From Strigamia acuminata (lineage: Eukaryota; Arthropoda; Chilopoda; Geophilomorpha; Linotaeniidae): DNA of 64,000 bases. The notes under the pieces are model-generated. The model was not told the DNA's origin, did no database searches, and saw nothing but the letters and a program-made list of their open reading frames with translations. How positions within the stretch are numbered: position 1 is the first letter of the stretch; every line of letters begins with the position of its first letter. Below are positions 35,104-44,982 of this stretch, piece after piece. The position numbers were made by a program, and so were the translations under genes. The stretch lies in contig OX442314.1 of the NCBI GenBank assembly GCA_949358305.1, positions 8,735,060-8,799,059 on the forward strand, written 5' to 3'.

Positions 35104-37047
35104 ATGTCTGGACTAAGTAATGAGGAAGCGGACAACGCATGCGCAGAACCTGATATGGTCACAAAAGTATATTTGTATTATTTCTCGAATTAAAAAATTG
35201 AAAAATTAATTTAATTTGTTCTTTTTAGGATTATATAATGCAACAAACCATGTATCGTATTAAGGACCCTAAAGTATCGTTGGATTTCTACACCCGAATT
35301 ATGGGGATGAGGTGATTATGAAAACGAGGCCGATCAATGAGTTTATTCGTTGTCATGGTTTTATTTCCCATTTCAAACTCAAGATAAGAGTTAATGATTC
35401 GAGAAATGGATAATATAAGTATTTTACGATAAAAAGGAAATATGTTACTATTAATTATTTACTTTCGTAATGATAAAATTCGAATTCTCCATAATTTGTT
35501 TACCAACAAGCGGTGGCGCTGCAAACCAGAATTTTCAAATCGCCGCCATTTTGAACAAAATAAAATGCAAAAAAATGTCGTTTTTAGGTGTTTTTAGACC
35601 AAAAATTGCTAAAATCGACTTTTTTTTAGACGAAATAAATGGCTGAAATGCAATTATACACCAAAATAATTTTTTTGTGATTTTTTGTGATTTTTTGTGA
35701 TTTTTCCAGATTACTCCAGAAACTCGATTTTGCCGACATGAAATTCACTCTCTATTTCGTCGGATACGAACCTGCACATTCCATCCCGAAAGACAATGTG
35801 GAAAGAACGAGATGGACATTTACCCGAAAGGCGACGTTAGAATTAACTCAGTAAACATTTTCATCGTTAAAAGAGAAAACAAAATTGAAATTAAATAAAA
35901 ATTGAATTATTTCAGCAATTGGGGAACTGATACCGATTCTGACCTTAAATATCATAATGGCAATACCGAACCAAGAGGTTTTGGACATATCGGAATAATG
36001 GTACCTGATGTTGACAAAGCGTGCAACAGATTCGAAGAACTCGGCGTGAAGTTTGTCAAAAAACCCAACGATGGTAAAAATTTTATGTTTTTCTACACAA
36101 CTATTGAAATTACGCTTTCACCACCACTAACATTATCCTTTTTAAGACAACAAAATGCATCTTCAACTACAAAGACGCATTTTGTGAAAAAATGAAATAT
36201 TTTGCACAAAAATCCAAATTTCTCATGCAAAAATGCATCTTTTATGCAAAAATTATTTTTTTTAATGCAAAAATTATTTTTTTTAATGCAAAAATTATTT
36301 TTTTTAATGCAAAATTTTTTTTTTTTAATGCAAAAATTATTTTTTTTGTGCAATAATTATTTTTTAGGGACCATAATGCACTTTTCTGGTAGCAAATGCA
36401 TTTTTGACTTCTAAAAATGCATTTGCTTATGCAAAAATGCAATTTTCTTATACAAAATTGCATTTTTCTTATATAAAAATGCATTTTTCTTATGCAAAAA
36501 TGGATTTTTCTAAGTCAAAATGCATTTTTTTTATCGAAATGCAAATTTTATTTTGCAAGAATGCATTTTTAGGAGCCAAAATGCATACCGTATTTTACCA
36601 AATAAGAGCCGCGGCTTTTATTCAAAACTGCCACTTTGAGCTGCGGCTTTAATTCGGGGGCGGCTCCAATTCGGGGGTGGCTCTTATTTTAAATAGTGGC
36701 CAATATCGTACTATTACGTTCATTGAACGTATATAGCCGCGGCTACTATTCGAGGGCGGCTCTTATATCAAGTCGCCTATCTCAGCCGCGGCTACTATTC
36801 GAGGGCGGCTACAATTCGAGGGCGACTCTTATTCGGTAAAATACGGTATATTTTTTGCACAAACAAATTTTTTTGTGCTAAAATTCATTTTTGTGTGCTA
36901 AATAAATCTTTTTTGAGTTATATAAATAATAATTTATTTTGTTGTCACTTATTTCTAGGTAAAATGAAAGGAATTGCTTTTATTCAAGATCCAGATGGAT
37001 ATTGGATAGAAATTTTGAACAGCGACACAATGGCGGACGGATTATGA
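35104..37047 (+). CDS. GLO1: Glyoxalase I (lactoylglutathione lyase), copy A
   Basis: Predicted 177 aa from five coding exons: 35104-35166, 35229-35311, 35710-35850, 35916-36073, 36959-37047. The enzyme isomerises the glutathione hemithioacetal of methylglyoxal to S-lactoylglutathione in the cytosol and needs a divalent metal. All four metal ligands of the animal enzyme are in place: Gln in [12 protein letters not shown], Glu in KATLELTHNWG, His in [11 protein letters not shown], Glu in [10 protein letters not shown]. Length is close to the usual 180 aa. The ATG at 35104 follows an acceptor; the frame upstream in the exon is also open, so an upstream start exon cannot be excluded. A second copy lies directly downstream. 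The last intron carries a repeat array and a MITE. Confidence 0.95.
36200..36585 (+). repeat. AATGCAAAAATTATTTTTTT tandem array in GLO1 copy A intron
   Basis: Units of about 20-22 bp with a fixed ATGCA core and variable T runs occupy the first half of the intron, passing into looser ATGCATTTTTCTTATGCAAA units to about 36585. Adjacent to the MITE at 36588. Confidence 0.85.
36588..36846. mobile_element. MITE, 259 bp, TA target duplication
   Basis: CCGTATTTTACCAAATAAGAG-type left end (first 20 bases CCGTATTTTACCAAATAAGA) and inverted right end CTCTTATTCGGTAAAATACG, bordered by TA on both sides. The interior is built of repeated GCCGCGGCT and TTCGAGGGCGGCT modules. In the last intron of GLO1 copy A. 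Confidence 0.9.
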
Positions 37048-37315
37048 AACCCAAACTTGAAAATCGAGGCTATTATATATTATATTGTATTAATTAATAA
37101 TTAACTTTATATTCTATGTCCCTTTACTGATCTTTTGAGTGCTAATAATGTGATTTCTCAGTTTTCTTTAATGTTGAATTAAATTAATTTCTCTTCTAAT
37201 TTTCGCTCACGAATTTTGGCATTAAAATAATTGCTCAAAATTACAATTCACCAAAGTTTGTATCGAATTTTGTATACACAATGCAAAGAGTTGTGTTGAT
37301 AATTTATAGAATTAA

Positions 37316-37321
37316 AATAAA
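37316..37321 (+). terminator. Candidate poly(A) signal, GLO1 copy A
   Basis: AATAAA about 270 bp after the stop codon at 37047 and before the first exon of copy B. Confidence 0.45.
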
Positions 37322-37427
37322 ACTTAGTTTTTGTTGTATTACCACGTGATGTTCATTTGTTTAAAAAATATATATGATGTGTATTCGAAAAATGTTTTTA
37401 TTCCGCATTCCTAATTTCGCAGTCAAT

Positions 37428-40400
37428 ATGAAGCAAATATCGACAAGAAAAGAATGTTTGTGGTAATTTGTTCCTTTCAATGCGATGTTTTCAAATATTT
37501 TCATTTTTAATTTTATTTTAGGCGAATTTGTATTTCACGATCACTATCGTCCGCCATTACCGGACTAAGCAACGACCAAGCGAACCGCGCATGCGCAGAA
37601 CCTGACATGGCCACGAAAGTAATTTTAAAATTATTTCAAACCTAATATTTAACTATTGATTTTATTTATTGTTTTTAGAATTATATAATGCAGCAAACTA
37701 TGTATCGTATTAAAGATCCCAAATTATCATTAGATTTTTATACCCGGATAATGGGAATGAGGTAAATTTGAAAACGAGGCTGATCAATGAGTTTATTCCG
37801 AGGTTTATTATTCGTTGCTATAGTTTTATTTCCCACTTAAAACTCAAGATAAGAGTTTATGGTTCGAAAAGTGGTTAATATAATATATGTCGTATTTATC
37901 AAGGTAAATTAAAAATATTACTATTATTTATTCACTTCGTAATGACGTTAATTCGAACTCTGCATGATTTCCTCAGTTTGTGTTTATCAACAAGCGGTGG
38001 CGCTGCTAAACAGATTTTTCAACTCGTCGCCATATTGGATTTATTAAAATGGCCAAAAAATCTCGTTTTTAGTCTTTTTAGACCCAAAAATAGCGAAGAT
38101 CGATTTGTTTCAGACGAAATAAATGACTAAATAAGGGTTTTGCCAGCCGTAAAATGGTTTAGCCTCTTCTCTTTTAGCCTCATTTCCTACTTTTTATTGT
38201 TGTGTATGTTGGATAATATTGCGCCAGCCTCTGGCAGTGCCAGCCGACTATTTGCCAGCCTTTTATTTTTCAGCCTTTTTTAATATTTTATAATAAAGTA
38301 AAATAGACAAAAAATGATTATTTAATATTTGCCTGCAATTTAATTTTTAGCTTTTTATTCCCTAATAGCATTAAATGAAGTAATTAATTTTAATTTGCCA
38401 GCCCTAACATTTTCAGCCTTTTTTCCCCTTACTAAAACATTTTATACATAGTACTGATTACTTGTCTGCAAGACAAGCAGTACGGCTCCACCTTATCTTG
38501 TAGGAAGTTTTCCACACATGCGGAGCAGAATCTGTGTGCACATGGCACCAACAAAATGTTCAGCTTGTTATCCAGGCAAATGGAACATTGGTTTGATTCA
38601 TGTTCCGATTCTTCAACTTCCGCACCTCGCAAAACCTCCCGCAAGTTATAACGATGCTGTACCTGCTCCTCAGTCATGCTTCGGTGCCTGGGCATGCCAA
38701 GACTCGAGAGCGTTGTTAGTCCTGTGCGGCAAACGGTACACAGTTAATCTTTCCTTACCCACCGTCTGCAGCCAATACCTGTCTGTGTAATCAAGGAACG
38801 TGTCAATCGCACTGGCTTCTGGAAATCGGTCCTTCACTGAAGCCCACTCCGCTTTGACGATGGCAAAACCCTCCGGAATTAGATCAGCCTTCAACAACGG
38901 CAACGCCATCACCATGTGGATTATCGATGTCATCAACACATAAAAGAAAGACACCAACGAAAACTTCACGACACCGTGAATGACACCGATAATGCGACGT
39001 TCGTGCGACGTTTGAGGCGTGTTCAAAAGAGGCTAGAATATAATGGGCCGGCAAATATAAGGCTGGCAAACTAAAGGGCCGGCAAACTAAAGGGCCGGTA
39101 AGTGTAAGGCTGGCAAACAAATAGACAGGCAAGTTATGAATATTTTATTCATTTAATTTATATTAAAAAAGGCCAAACACAAAGAGGCTGAATTAGAAGT
39201 TAGGAAATACCAAAACCAAAAAGGCTAGAAGTTATAAGGCTGGCAACGCTGTGCACCAGATTACAGACCAAAATAAAATTATTTTTGTCATTTTTTTCTT
39301 ACAAAATTTAACTTTTTGGTTATTTTTTATTTTTTTTTTTCAGATTGCTTCAGAAACTCGATTTCGCAGATATGAAATTTAGTCTTTACTTTCTCGGTTA
39401 TGAACCTGCAAATTCTATTCCGAAGGACAAAATGGTGCGGTTGAGGTGGACATTTACTCGGAAAGCGACAATCGAATTAACTCAGTAAAAATTACTTTTA
39501 AAAAATTAAAATATAAAAATAAAATGGATATTGAATTATTTTCAGCAATTGGGGAACTGAAACAGATGCCGGATTTAAATATCACAATGGCAACGCCGAA
39601 CCGAGAGGTTACGGACACATCGGAATAATGGTACCGGATGTTGACACAGCATGCCAAAGATTCGAAGCTCTCGGTGTTAAATTTGTTAAAAAACCTAATG
39701 ATGGTAACAATTATTAATTTTCTAGAAAACTATTCAAATCAAATGCATTTTTAAGAGAAAAAATGCATTTTCCAGTGCATTCATGTACATCTAAGTGTAT
39801 AATGTACTTTGTACGGGCAAAAATTGATCAAAAATGATATTTTTACGATGAAAAAAATACAAAAAATGCCACTTTTGAGCTTGTCACGGGCAGGTTACCC
39901 ACCCTTCTTTTTTATTCATTTCTACTTAGTTTAACCCATTTCTTAAGTTTACTTATTTTTTCCCAATCTCTGTTTTCATCTAAGATTGATGAATCATCTC
40001 TAAATATATGCGCAGCTTCGCCGCCAGGACCAAATTTGCGCAACCCAAATTTGCGCCGTCTTTTTTTTGGCTCAAATTTGCGCAGACCCAAATTGGCGCA
40101 AAGTGGACCAAATTTGCGCCAAAAATAAATAAACTGAATAAAAATACAAGGGGACCAAATTTGCACCGGCCCAAATTTGCGCCGACCCAAATTTGCGCCG
40201 ATCCAAATTTGCGCCGACCCAAATTAGCGTTGTTATTCTTGGGCCCAAATTTGCGCGGGATTAATTTAGCGCGACGCATGCACAGTAAATTGTTTGAATT
40301 GATGTTCATTCAATCACTTCTTATAACTCTATAAGTAATTTAATTGTTTGCAAGTGTGCACAATTTGGGTGATATTAAATATTGAACCATGAAAATTCAA

Positions 40401-41898
40401 ATTTTTTTTTATTAACAGGAGCAAAATGTGTAGTACCACACAAAGCAACATTGCTTACAATTGTGGTCACATGGCTTGTGCTGCTTGCATTAGAACCAGT
40501 GTGCAATTTTCGGTGGAACTAAAATGTCATGTGTGCAGAGCTGTGATGACAGAGCGTAGAGACTTGACCAGGCTTTTCATTTGAACCATCAGCAGTAGGC
40601 AACTGGCGGACCATCGAAACTTGGACCGCCAGATATTTTTTATTATATATTATGGTATTTTTGGTGTTTTTTGGTTTTTTTTGTTGTTTCTTTTTGGTGT
40701 TTTTGGTGTTTTTTGGTGTTTTTTGTGTTCTTTTTGTTTTATTTTGTTGTCTATTTCTGGACCTCGATAAAAATTTCCAATTTTTCCAGACCCCACTTGA
40801 AATTACTTGCCGACCCCTGATTTAAACATTAACTTGAATACAACATTTACAAATAAAAAAAAATTTGAATTTTCATGGTTCAATATTTAATATCACCCAA
40901 ATTGTGCACACTTGCAAACAATTAAATTACTTATAAGAAGTGATTAAATGAACATCAATTCAAACAATTTACGGCGCATGCGTCGTGCTAAATTGATCCC
41001 GCGCAAATTTGGGCCCAAGAAAAACAACGCTAATTTGGGTCGGCGCAAATTTGGGTCGGCGAAAATTTGGGTCGGCGCAAATTTGAGTCGCGCAAATTTG
41101 AGTCGCGCAAATTTGGTTAGCGCAAATTTGGGTCGGCGCAAATTTGAATCGCGCAAATACGGGTCGCGCAAATTTGATTTGCGCTAATCTGAACCCTGTC
41201 CCGCAGCTTCATCGCGCGCATTTCATTATTTCTAACAATTAGACTTGTTTTATACCTTTCACCCCCTGACCTACTTTGATCGATCTAACCGTGTGACTCA
41301 TGTTTACCTCGTCACCTTTTTCACTGATTAATATCACTTCTTCATACTTCTTTCAACGAGTTAACACCTTTTAGACTGAGTTGAAGTGGTCACCTTTAGT
41401 TTAACATTGCGTCTTAATACGCGCAACTCTATTTAACTCTTAATAGCGCCTCTTTTTGCCCACCTTTTATCATTCGCATGCCTGTGACATTCTACGCCCA
41501 CCCGCTTATGAATTACACTGCGCATACTCATTTCTTTTAACGTCAAAACCCACAACGTGAGATTCGAGCCCGTCGAATATAAATAATGGGTGTTACAGCG
41601 AGCTTAGGTTTATTCACCGTCCGATATCCGCATCTGACGACGGCACAACACGAGTAAATCTACGAACTTTGCCCACTGGTTTGCGCTACATTTCCTTGCG
41701 CGTAAATTCAGATCAAATTAACTAAACATCTAAGTTGATTCGTAACAAGCTAAAATAAAACATTAACAACATTTGATGTTAAATTCTGTTCATGTCGAGT
41801 TTGTTCTAGGTACGATGACTGGGATTGCTTTCATTCAAGATCCAGACGGATATTGGATAGAAATTTTGAATTGCGACACAGTGTCAAGCGGAAACTGA
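37428..41898 (+). CDS. GLO1: Glyoxalase I, copy B, with re-routed start
   Basis: Proposed 200 aa from six exons: 37428-37462, 37522-37618, 37679-37761, 39344-39484, 39546-39703, 41810-41898. Exon lengths from the third exon on equal those of copy A (83, 141, 158, 89 nt). All four metal ligands are kept, so the enzyme should be active. The position of the copy A start codon reads ATT here (CCGCCATTACCGGACTAAG). An upstream short exon beginning at ATG 37428 and ending in a GT donor at 37463 joins in frame, giving an Arg/Ser-rich N-terminus ([19 protein letters not shown]) that could act as a mitochondrial presequence. This first exon is inference. Introns hold a MULE relic (38130-39260) and a foldback element (40020-41201). 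Tandem duplication is shown by alignable introns in the two copies. Confidence 0.88.
38130..39260 (-). mobile_element. MULE-like element with repeat-rich inverted ends
   Basis: The intron matches the corresponding intron of GLO1 copy A on both sides (GACGAAATAAATGACTAAA before; ATTACAGACCAAAATAA after), which brackets an insertion of about 1.1 kb. Its ends are inverted relatives: GTTTTGCCAGCCGTAAAATG at left, and GGCTAG...AAGGCTGGCAACGC at right. Several further GCCAGCC/GGCCGGCAAACTAAA modules lie inside each end. A MULE transposase C-terminal fragment lies within on the minus strand. An exact target duplication was not resolved. Confidence 0.7.
38432..38950 (-). pseudogene. MULE transposase C-terminus joined to a RING finger, frameshifted
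   Basis: On the minus strand one frame (to a TGA at 38670-38672) ends in [16 protein letters not shown], a signature of the MULE transposase C-terminal region. A second frame, starting inside it at 38695, continues with [20 protein letters not shown] and a C3HC4 RING finger ([23 protein letters not shown]), ending MYKMF. Joining the two needs a one-base frame change near 38690. RING fingers are not a standard part of plant MULE transposases. Either this family carries one or a host exon was fused. Most of the transposase, including the catalytic DDE core, is missing. Confidence 0.75.
40020..41201. mobile_element. Foldback (Pack-MULE-like) element with captured RING exon, 9-bp target duplication
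   Basis: Two long inverted arms, 40020 to about 40413 and about 40852-41201, pair along their whole length. The outer parts are tandem AAATTTGCGCCGACCC-type units; the inner parts are unique sequence (TTGTGCACACTTGCAAACAA, and ATTGAACCATGAAAATTCAA next to the centre). A direct 9-bp repeat, CGCAGCTTC, flanks the arms at 40011-40019 and 41202-41210; nine bases is the MULE duplication size. The 440-bp centre carries a splice acceptor and the C-terminal half of a RING finger exon. It lies in the last intron of GLO1 copy B. Confidence 0.88.
40419..40584 (+). pseudogene. Captured 3'-terminal exon of a RING finger gene
   Basis: A pyrimidine-rich stretch and AACAG acceptor at 40414-40418 precede a frame reading [20 protein letters not shown], then AACIRT...[14 protein letters not shown], ending LTRLFI and TGA at 40584. 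The Cys/His spacing fits the second half of a C3HC4 RING finger. The first zinc-binding cysteines would have to come from a preceding exon that is absent. The exon is placed exactly between the inverted arms of the foldback element. The parent gene is not in the window. Confidence 0.75.
41202..41809 (+). other. End of GLO1 copy B last intron, possible promoter-like segment
   Basis: About 600 bp of unique intron sequence. Less AT-rich than its surroundings, with a TATAAATA box near 41578-41586. A solo LTR or a small RNA promoter is conceivable, but no TG...CA ends, target duplication or coding frame were found. Confidence 0.3.
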
Positions 41899-41977
41899 AA
41901 CCAAGAACTTTACAATTGAAACCATTACATATTAAGTGAATTTGACTGCTAATACAGTGATTTCTAAATTTTGTGTA

Positions 41978-41983
41978 AATAAA
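41978..41983 (+). terminator. Poly(A) signal, GLO1 copy B
   Basis: AATAAA 80 bp after the stop codon at 41898 in AT-rich sequence. Confidence 0.65.
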
Positions 41984-42164
41984 CATTCAAAAGAAATTTA
42001 CGTCATTAATTTCTTAACAAATGAAATATCGTTAAGCTTTACGTTGGCGCCGGGTCCGAATAAGCGCCCGGGGTAAAAATATTAATTTAATATATAATAT
42101 TAATTTAATATTAATAAACGCCGACATCAACCCAGAAATTGTCCAGTAGTTGGATTCAAAAACT

Positions 42165-42360
42165 CCAAAACGGATCATTTCTGTCGCCATTTCGCCAAGT
42201 ACGCGAAAAAAAAGTGCACCGTCATACGCGGTTAACGATTGCTGTCGAAGTTGAGCAGGAAAGCCGCCCGTGTCCCCGACGATACACAGTCATTATACGT
42301 ATCGAATTATTGATGTTTACACTCAATTTGAATGAGTGTAAACATCGTAGCGTGCTTTTT
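42165..42360. repeat. Repeat shared with 44325-44510
   Basis: AAGTTGAGCAGGAAAGCCGCCC, then ACGATACACAGTCA, then ATCGAATTATTGATGTTTAC and TTTGAATGAGTGTAAACATC recur at 44325-44510 in the same orientation with small changes. The second copy abuts the partial Argonaute duplication. The ATGTTTACA...TGTAAACAT pair inside forms a small palindrome. Nature unknown. Confidence 0.7.
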
Positions 42361-42904
42361 ATTGAAGAGTTGATTAAGAATTACGACGGGATTTTGAAAG
42401 TTCAAAAGAGATCCACACGTTGATATTCGACAAAAACTGCATCAAACTTACGATTGAAATGGATTGAAAATCTGACCAAAAATCAAGACATGCTGCACGT
42501 GGTAAATTTGAAATTACACTGATTTATTCGGGGTTCACAAAATACAAAACAAGGACAAAGAAAGATTATGACAAATTATGACACCAAAACGTATTTCCGG
42601 TTCCACGAATCCGCGTCATCGCTTCTCAACCAAAAAACACCTCCTCGATGTCGACTTCTCTGCACGGCGCGTCTTCCAATTCCTTCGATTCTGTGCGACC
42701 TCGAGGCTTCTAAAACACCCAGTTTTTACAGGGATGGAGATCGAGATGGAGATTTAGATGGATTTGGTTAATTCGTTCGTGAATTTTCAAGAATTGATTT
42801 AAAATTAATAAAAAAAAATTAATTTATTTGAATTTATTTATTTAAATTTAAAATTTATATACAAAAAAAATAGAATAAAATAATCAAATTAACAAAAAAA
42901 ATAA

Positions 42905-43360
42905 TCATAATGCAGCTGTATATCGTTTCGCTGCACAATATAGTGTCGCTGTACCGAATCCGAACAGCAACAAAATATACAGGCTGTACATTTTGTTGCT
43001 GTTCGGATTCGGTGAATTTTTGCTTACAGGACCAAGAATTTCAGTTAAAACAGGTCGCCAAGTGACTCTTTTCAATGGCTTGAGTTTTTTCTTTTTTAAA
43101 CCACTTTGTTTATCCGACCAATTATTTACAATATCAAATTTCGAATCCTGTGAAACCGGAAGTCCAGTTTGAACATCGTCCGTTTTATTGGAATAACAAC
43201 CCAGCGGTCGTCGCCCGTTTAGAAATAAATCGATCATTTCTGGACTATTTTCTTGCAATTTTTGTTCAAAATCAGATTTGACTTTACTTCGTGCTGCCTC
43301 TCTTTTCCTGCGTTTCGCAAATTTCCGGATAATATTGGCATTACTATTTTGTTTACTCAT
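42905..43360 (-). CDS. Small Lys/Arg-rich predicted tail-anchored protein, 151 aa
   Basis: Single-exon frame starting ATG at 43360, followed downstream by TTTATT on the plus strand (AATAAA on the coding strand) near 42833. The N-terminus is basic and helical (FAKRRKREAARSKVKSDFEQ), the middle is polar, and the last 30 residues contain one hydrophobic segment (YSLYILLLFGFGTATLYC) then a short basic tail, the layout of a tail-anchored membrane protein. LKRVTW fits the RVxF docking motif for protein phosphatase 1, but such short motifs occur by chance. Family not recognised. Codon choice and lack of low complexity argue for a real gene. The part encoding the membrane segment overlaps a perfect 23-bp inverted repeat. 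Confidence 0.6.
   Translation of the reverse strand: MSKQNSNANIIRKFAKRRKREAARSKVKSDFEQKLQENSPEMIDLFLNGRRPLGCYSNKTDDVQTGLPVSQDSKFDIVNNWSDKQSGLKKKKLKPLKRVTWRPVLTEILGPVSKNSPNPNSNKMYSLYILLLFGFGTATLYCAAKRYTAAL
42954..43012. repeat. Perfect 23-bp inverted repeat with 13-nt loop inside a coding region
   Basis: Arms 42954-42976 and 42990-43012 are exact reverse complements (CCGAATCCGAACAGCAACAA, then AAT). The loop is 42977-42989. They encode PNPNSNK and LLLFGFG of the small tail-anchored protein on the minus strand. Confidence 0.95.
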
Positions 43361-43794
43361 TTTGCTAATCGTAATAGTAGCCTAATTTTAACCAAAAAAT
43401 GTACGAAGCGTCGTGTTTTCCAAACGTCGAACACAAAACTCGTTTCGAAGTGACTGACTGTTACGGGTTGACTGTACATATATAGGTACATAAATGAAGA
43501 CGTTAGACCGACGCATGCAAAGTAACGAAGCGTCTGTACTGGTACGTACAATTATTACTAACAAATATTAAATTTGCATCTATTTCTTTCGTAGTAGTGC
43601 TTATTAGTTACCAACGTTTTGCGAATAAACATCGCGCACTGTTCGAATTTCATCGAATGAATAAATAAATAAACTATTATTAAAAAACATAAATTACTTA
43701 TTTAATGACTAGACATGGATTGAATAAAACTTTACAATATTTAAAACATTAACATGAATAAAAAGCTAAGATTAATGCTAAAATGTTTGACAAT

Positions 43795-44304
43795 TCACAC
43801 AAAATACATTCGAGAGGCGTCGTCGTGAAGCAGCACCGCCTTCTCCATTTGCTGGATGAGATGCTCGAGTTCCACGCCCGAATTATCCATCCTAAAAACA
43901 AAAGAAAAAATGAAAAACAATTTAATTTAATTTAATTTAATTGCACGCACTTCTCCTGTAGTTGTTCCAGGTGCTTCCTCGCCCTGAACGCCGCCAAATG
44001 CGCGTAATACGCCGGCGCCGGGATCGAAACCGACCGCGGACAACGAACGTACGTGTGACACAATTCGTACGTCAACTGGTGCAAATCGTCCGCACTGAAA
44101 TCACTGTCGTCCCACAACACGTGATAATGCGTCGGCCGACTCGTCCCCTGCAAAAAACACGAATAAATCAATAAATTCCCTCCATTTAATTCAATTCAAT
44201 TCACTTGAATTCCTTGATGGCTGCACAGAAAAACGTTGTTTTCGCTCGGATGGACGATGGCCCTGTCGACCACGGTGCTCGGTGGAACGTTCTTGCTTCT
44301 GCCG
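43795..44304 (-). pseudogene. Partial duplicate of the Argonaute 3' end
   Basis: Three segments match the last three exons of the Argonaute gene at 58525-63068: the end of exon 18 (44205-44304), a 197-nt exon (43951-44147) and a 97-nt terminal exon (43795-43891). Lengths of the last two, splice sites and phases are identical to the parent. The translated ends stay open ([20 protein letters not shown]; ending ASRMYFV). Homology stops abruptly at 44304, inside exon 18, so the rest of the PIWI domain and all upstream domains are absent. It keeps the catalytic His but lacks the acidic residues. The upstream joined sequence is the repeat shared with 42165-42360. Either a dead fragment or a source of a short chimeric transcript. 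Confidence 0.92.
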
Positions 44305-44324
44305 TACTTGGCGAAATGTTTTAA

Positions 44325-44510
44325 CACGCCAAGTTTGCAAAAACAAAGTGCGTCGACTCCGAGGACAGGCCATTACACACGGCATACGCGGTTCATGGTT
44401 CGCGTCAAAGTTGAGCCGGAAAGCCGCCCGTGCCCCTGACGATACACAGTCACTGTGAATCGAATTATTGATGTTTACATTCAATTTGAATGAGTGTAAA
44501 CATCGTTCAT
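44325..44510. repeat. Repeat shared with 42165-42360
   Basis: Second copy of the repeat described at 42165-42360, same orientation, directly next to the breakpoint of the Argonaute partial duplication. Confidence 0.7.
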
Positions 44511-44982
44511 TGTTGAACACTGCCCAACACTGTGACGGTACCGGTGTAATTGGATTTTTTTGAGTTTATTTTGTATACTTTTGATTAATAATAATAAACA
44601 TTTAGATTTTTTTACTAAACAATTACTGTGAATTGCTTAAACAATTCGCTCGCTGTATAACGAATCGCGCTAAAATTGGGTTGGGTATTTGTTTATCGCG
44701 CAAAATCGATTAGCGCAAAATCGATTCGCGAATTAAATTTACGCGCTAGATGACACGGACCATGTTCATGATGGGTGTACTCGTAATATAAATCCTATCA
44801 AAAGAAGGAATTTTTAGAAGAGACTCGTTTAGCATTTATCATTTGATCAAATGTTAAATGGCGGCAGACTGAACTTTATGTCTAGACTTGAAAATCACCT
44901 TAATAATAATTAATAAATAAAGACATGAAAAAAAATCGTAATGAATCCTCATTAGACCAATAATTCGGATTGTATTTATTGG

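Noticed and set aside
39912-41187. Arg/Lys/Phe-rich frames such as those reading GRRKFG or PNLRRPK repeats
   Set aside because: Translations of the inverted AAATTTGCGCC arms of the foldback element.
44191-44520. 109-codon minus-strand frame
   Set aside because: An out-of-frame reading across the Argonaute partial copy and the adjoining repeat.
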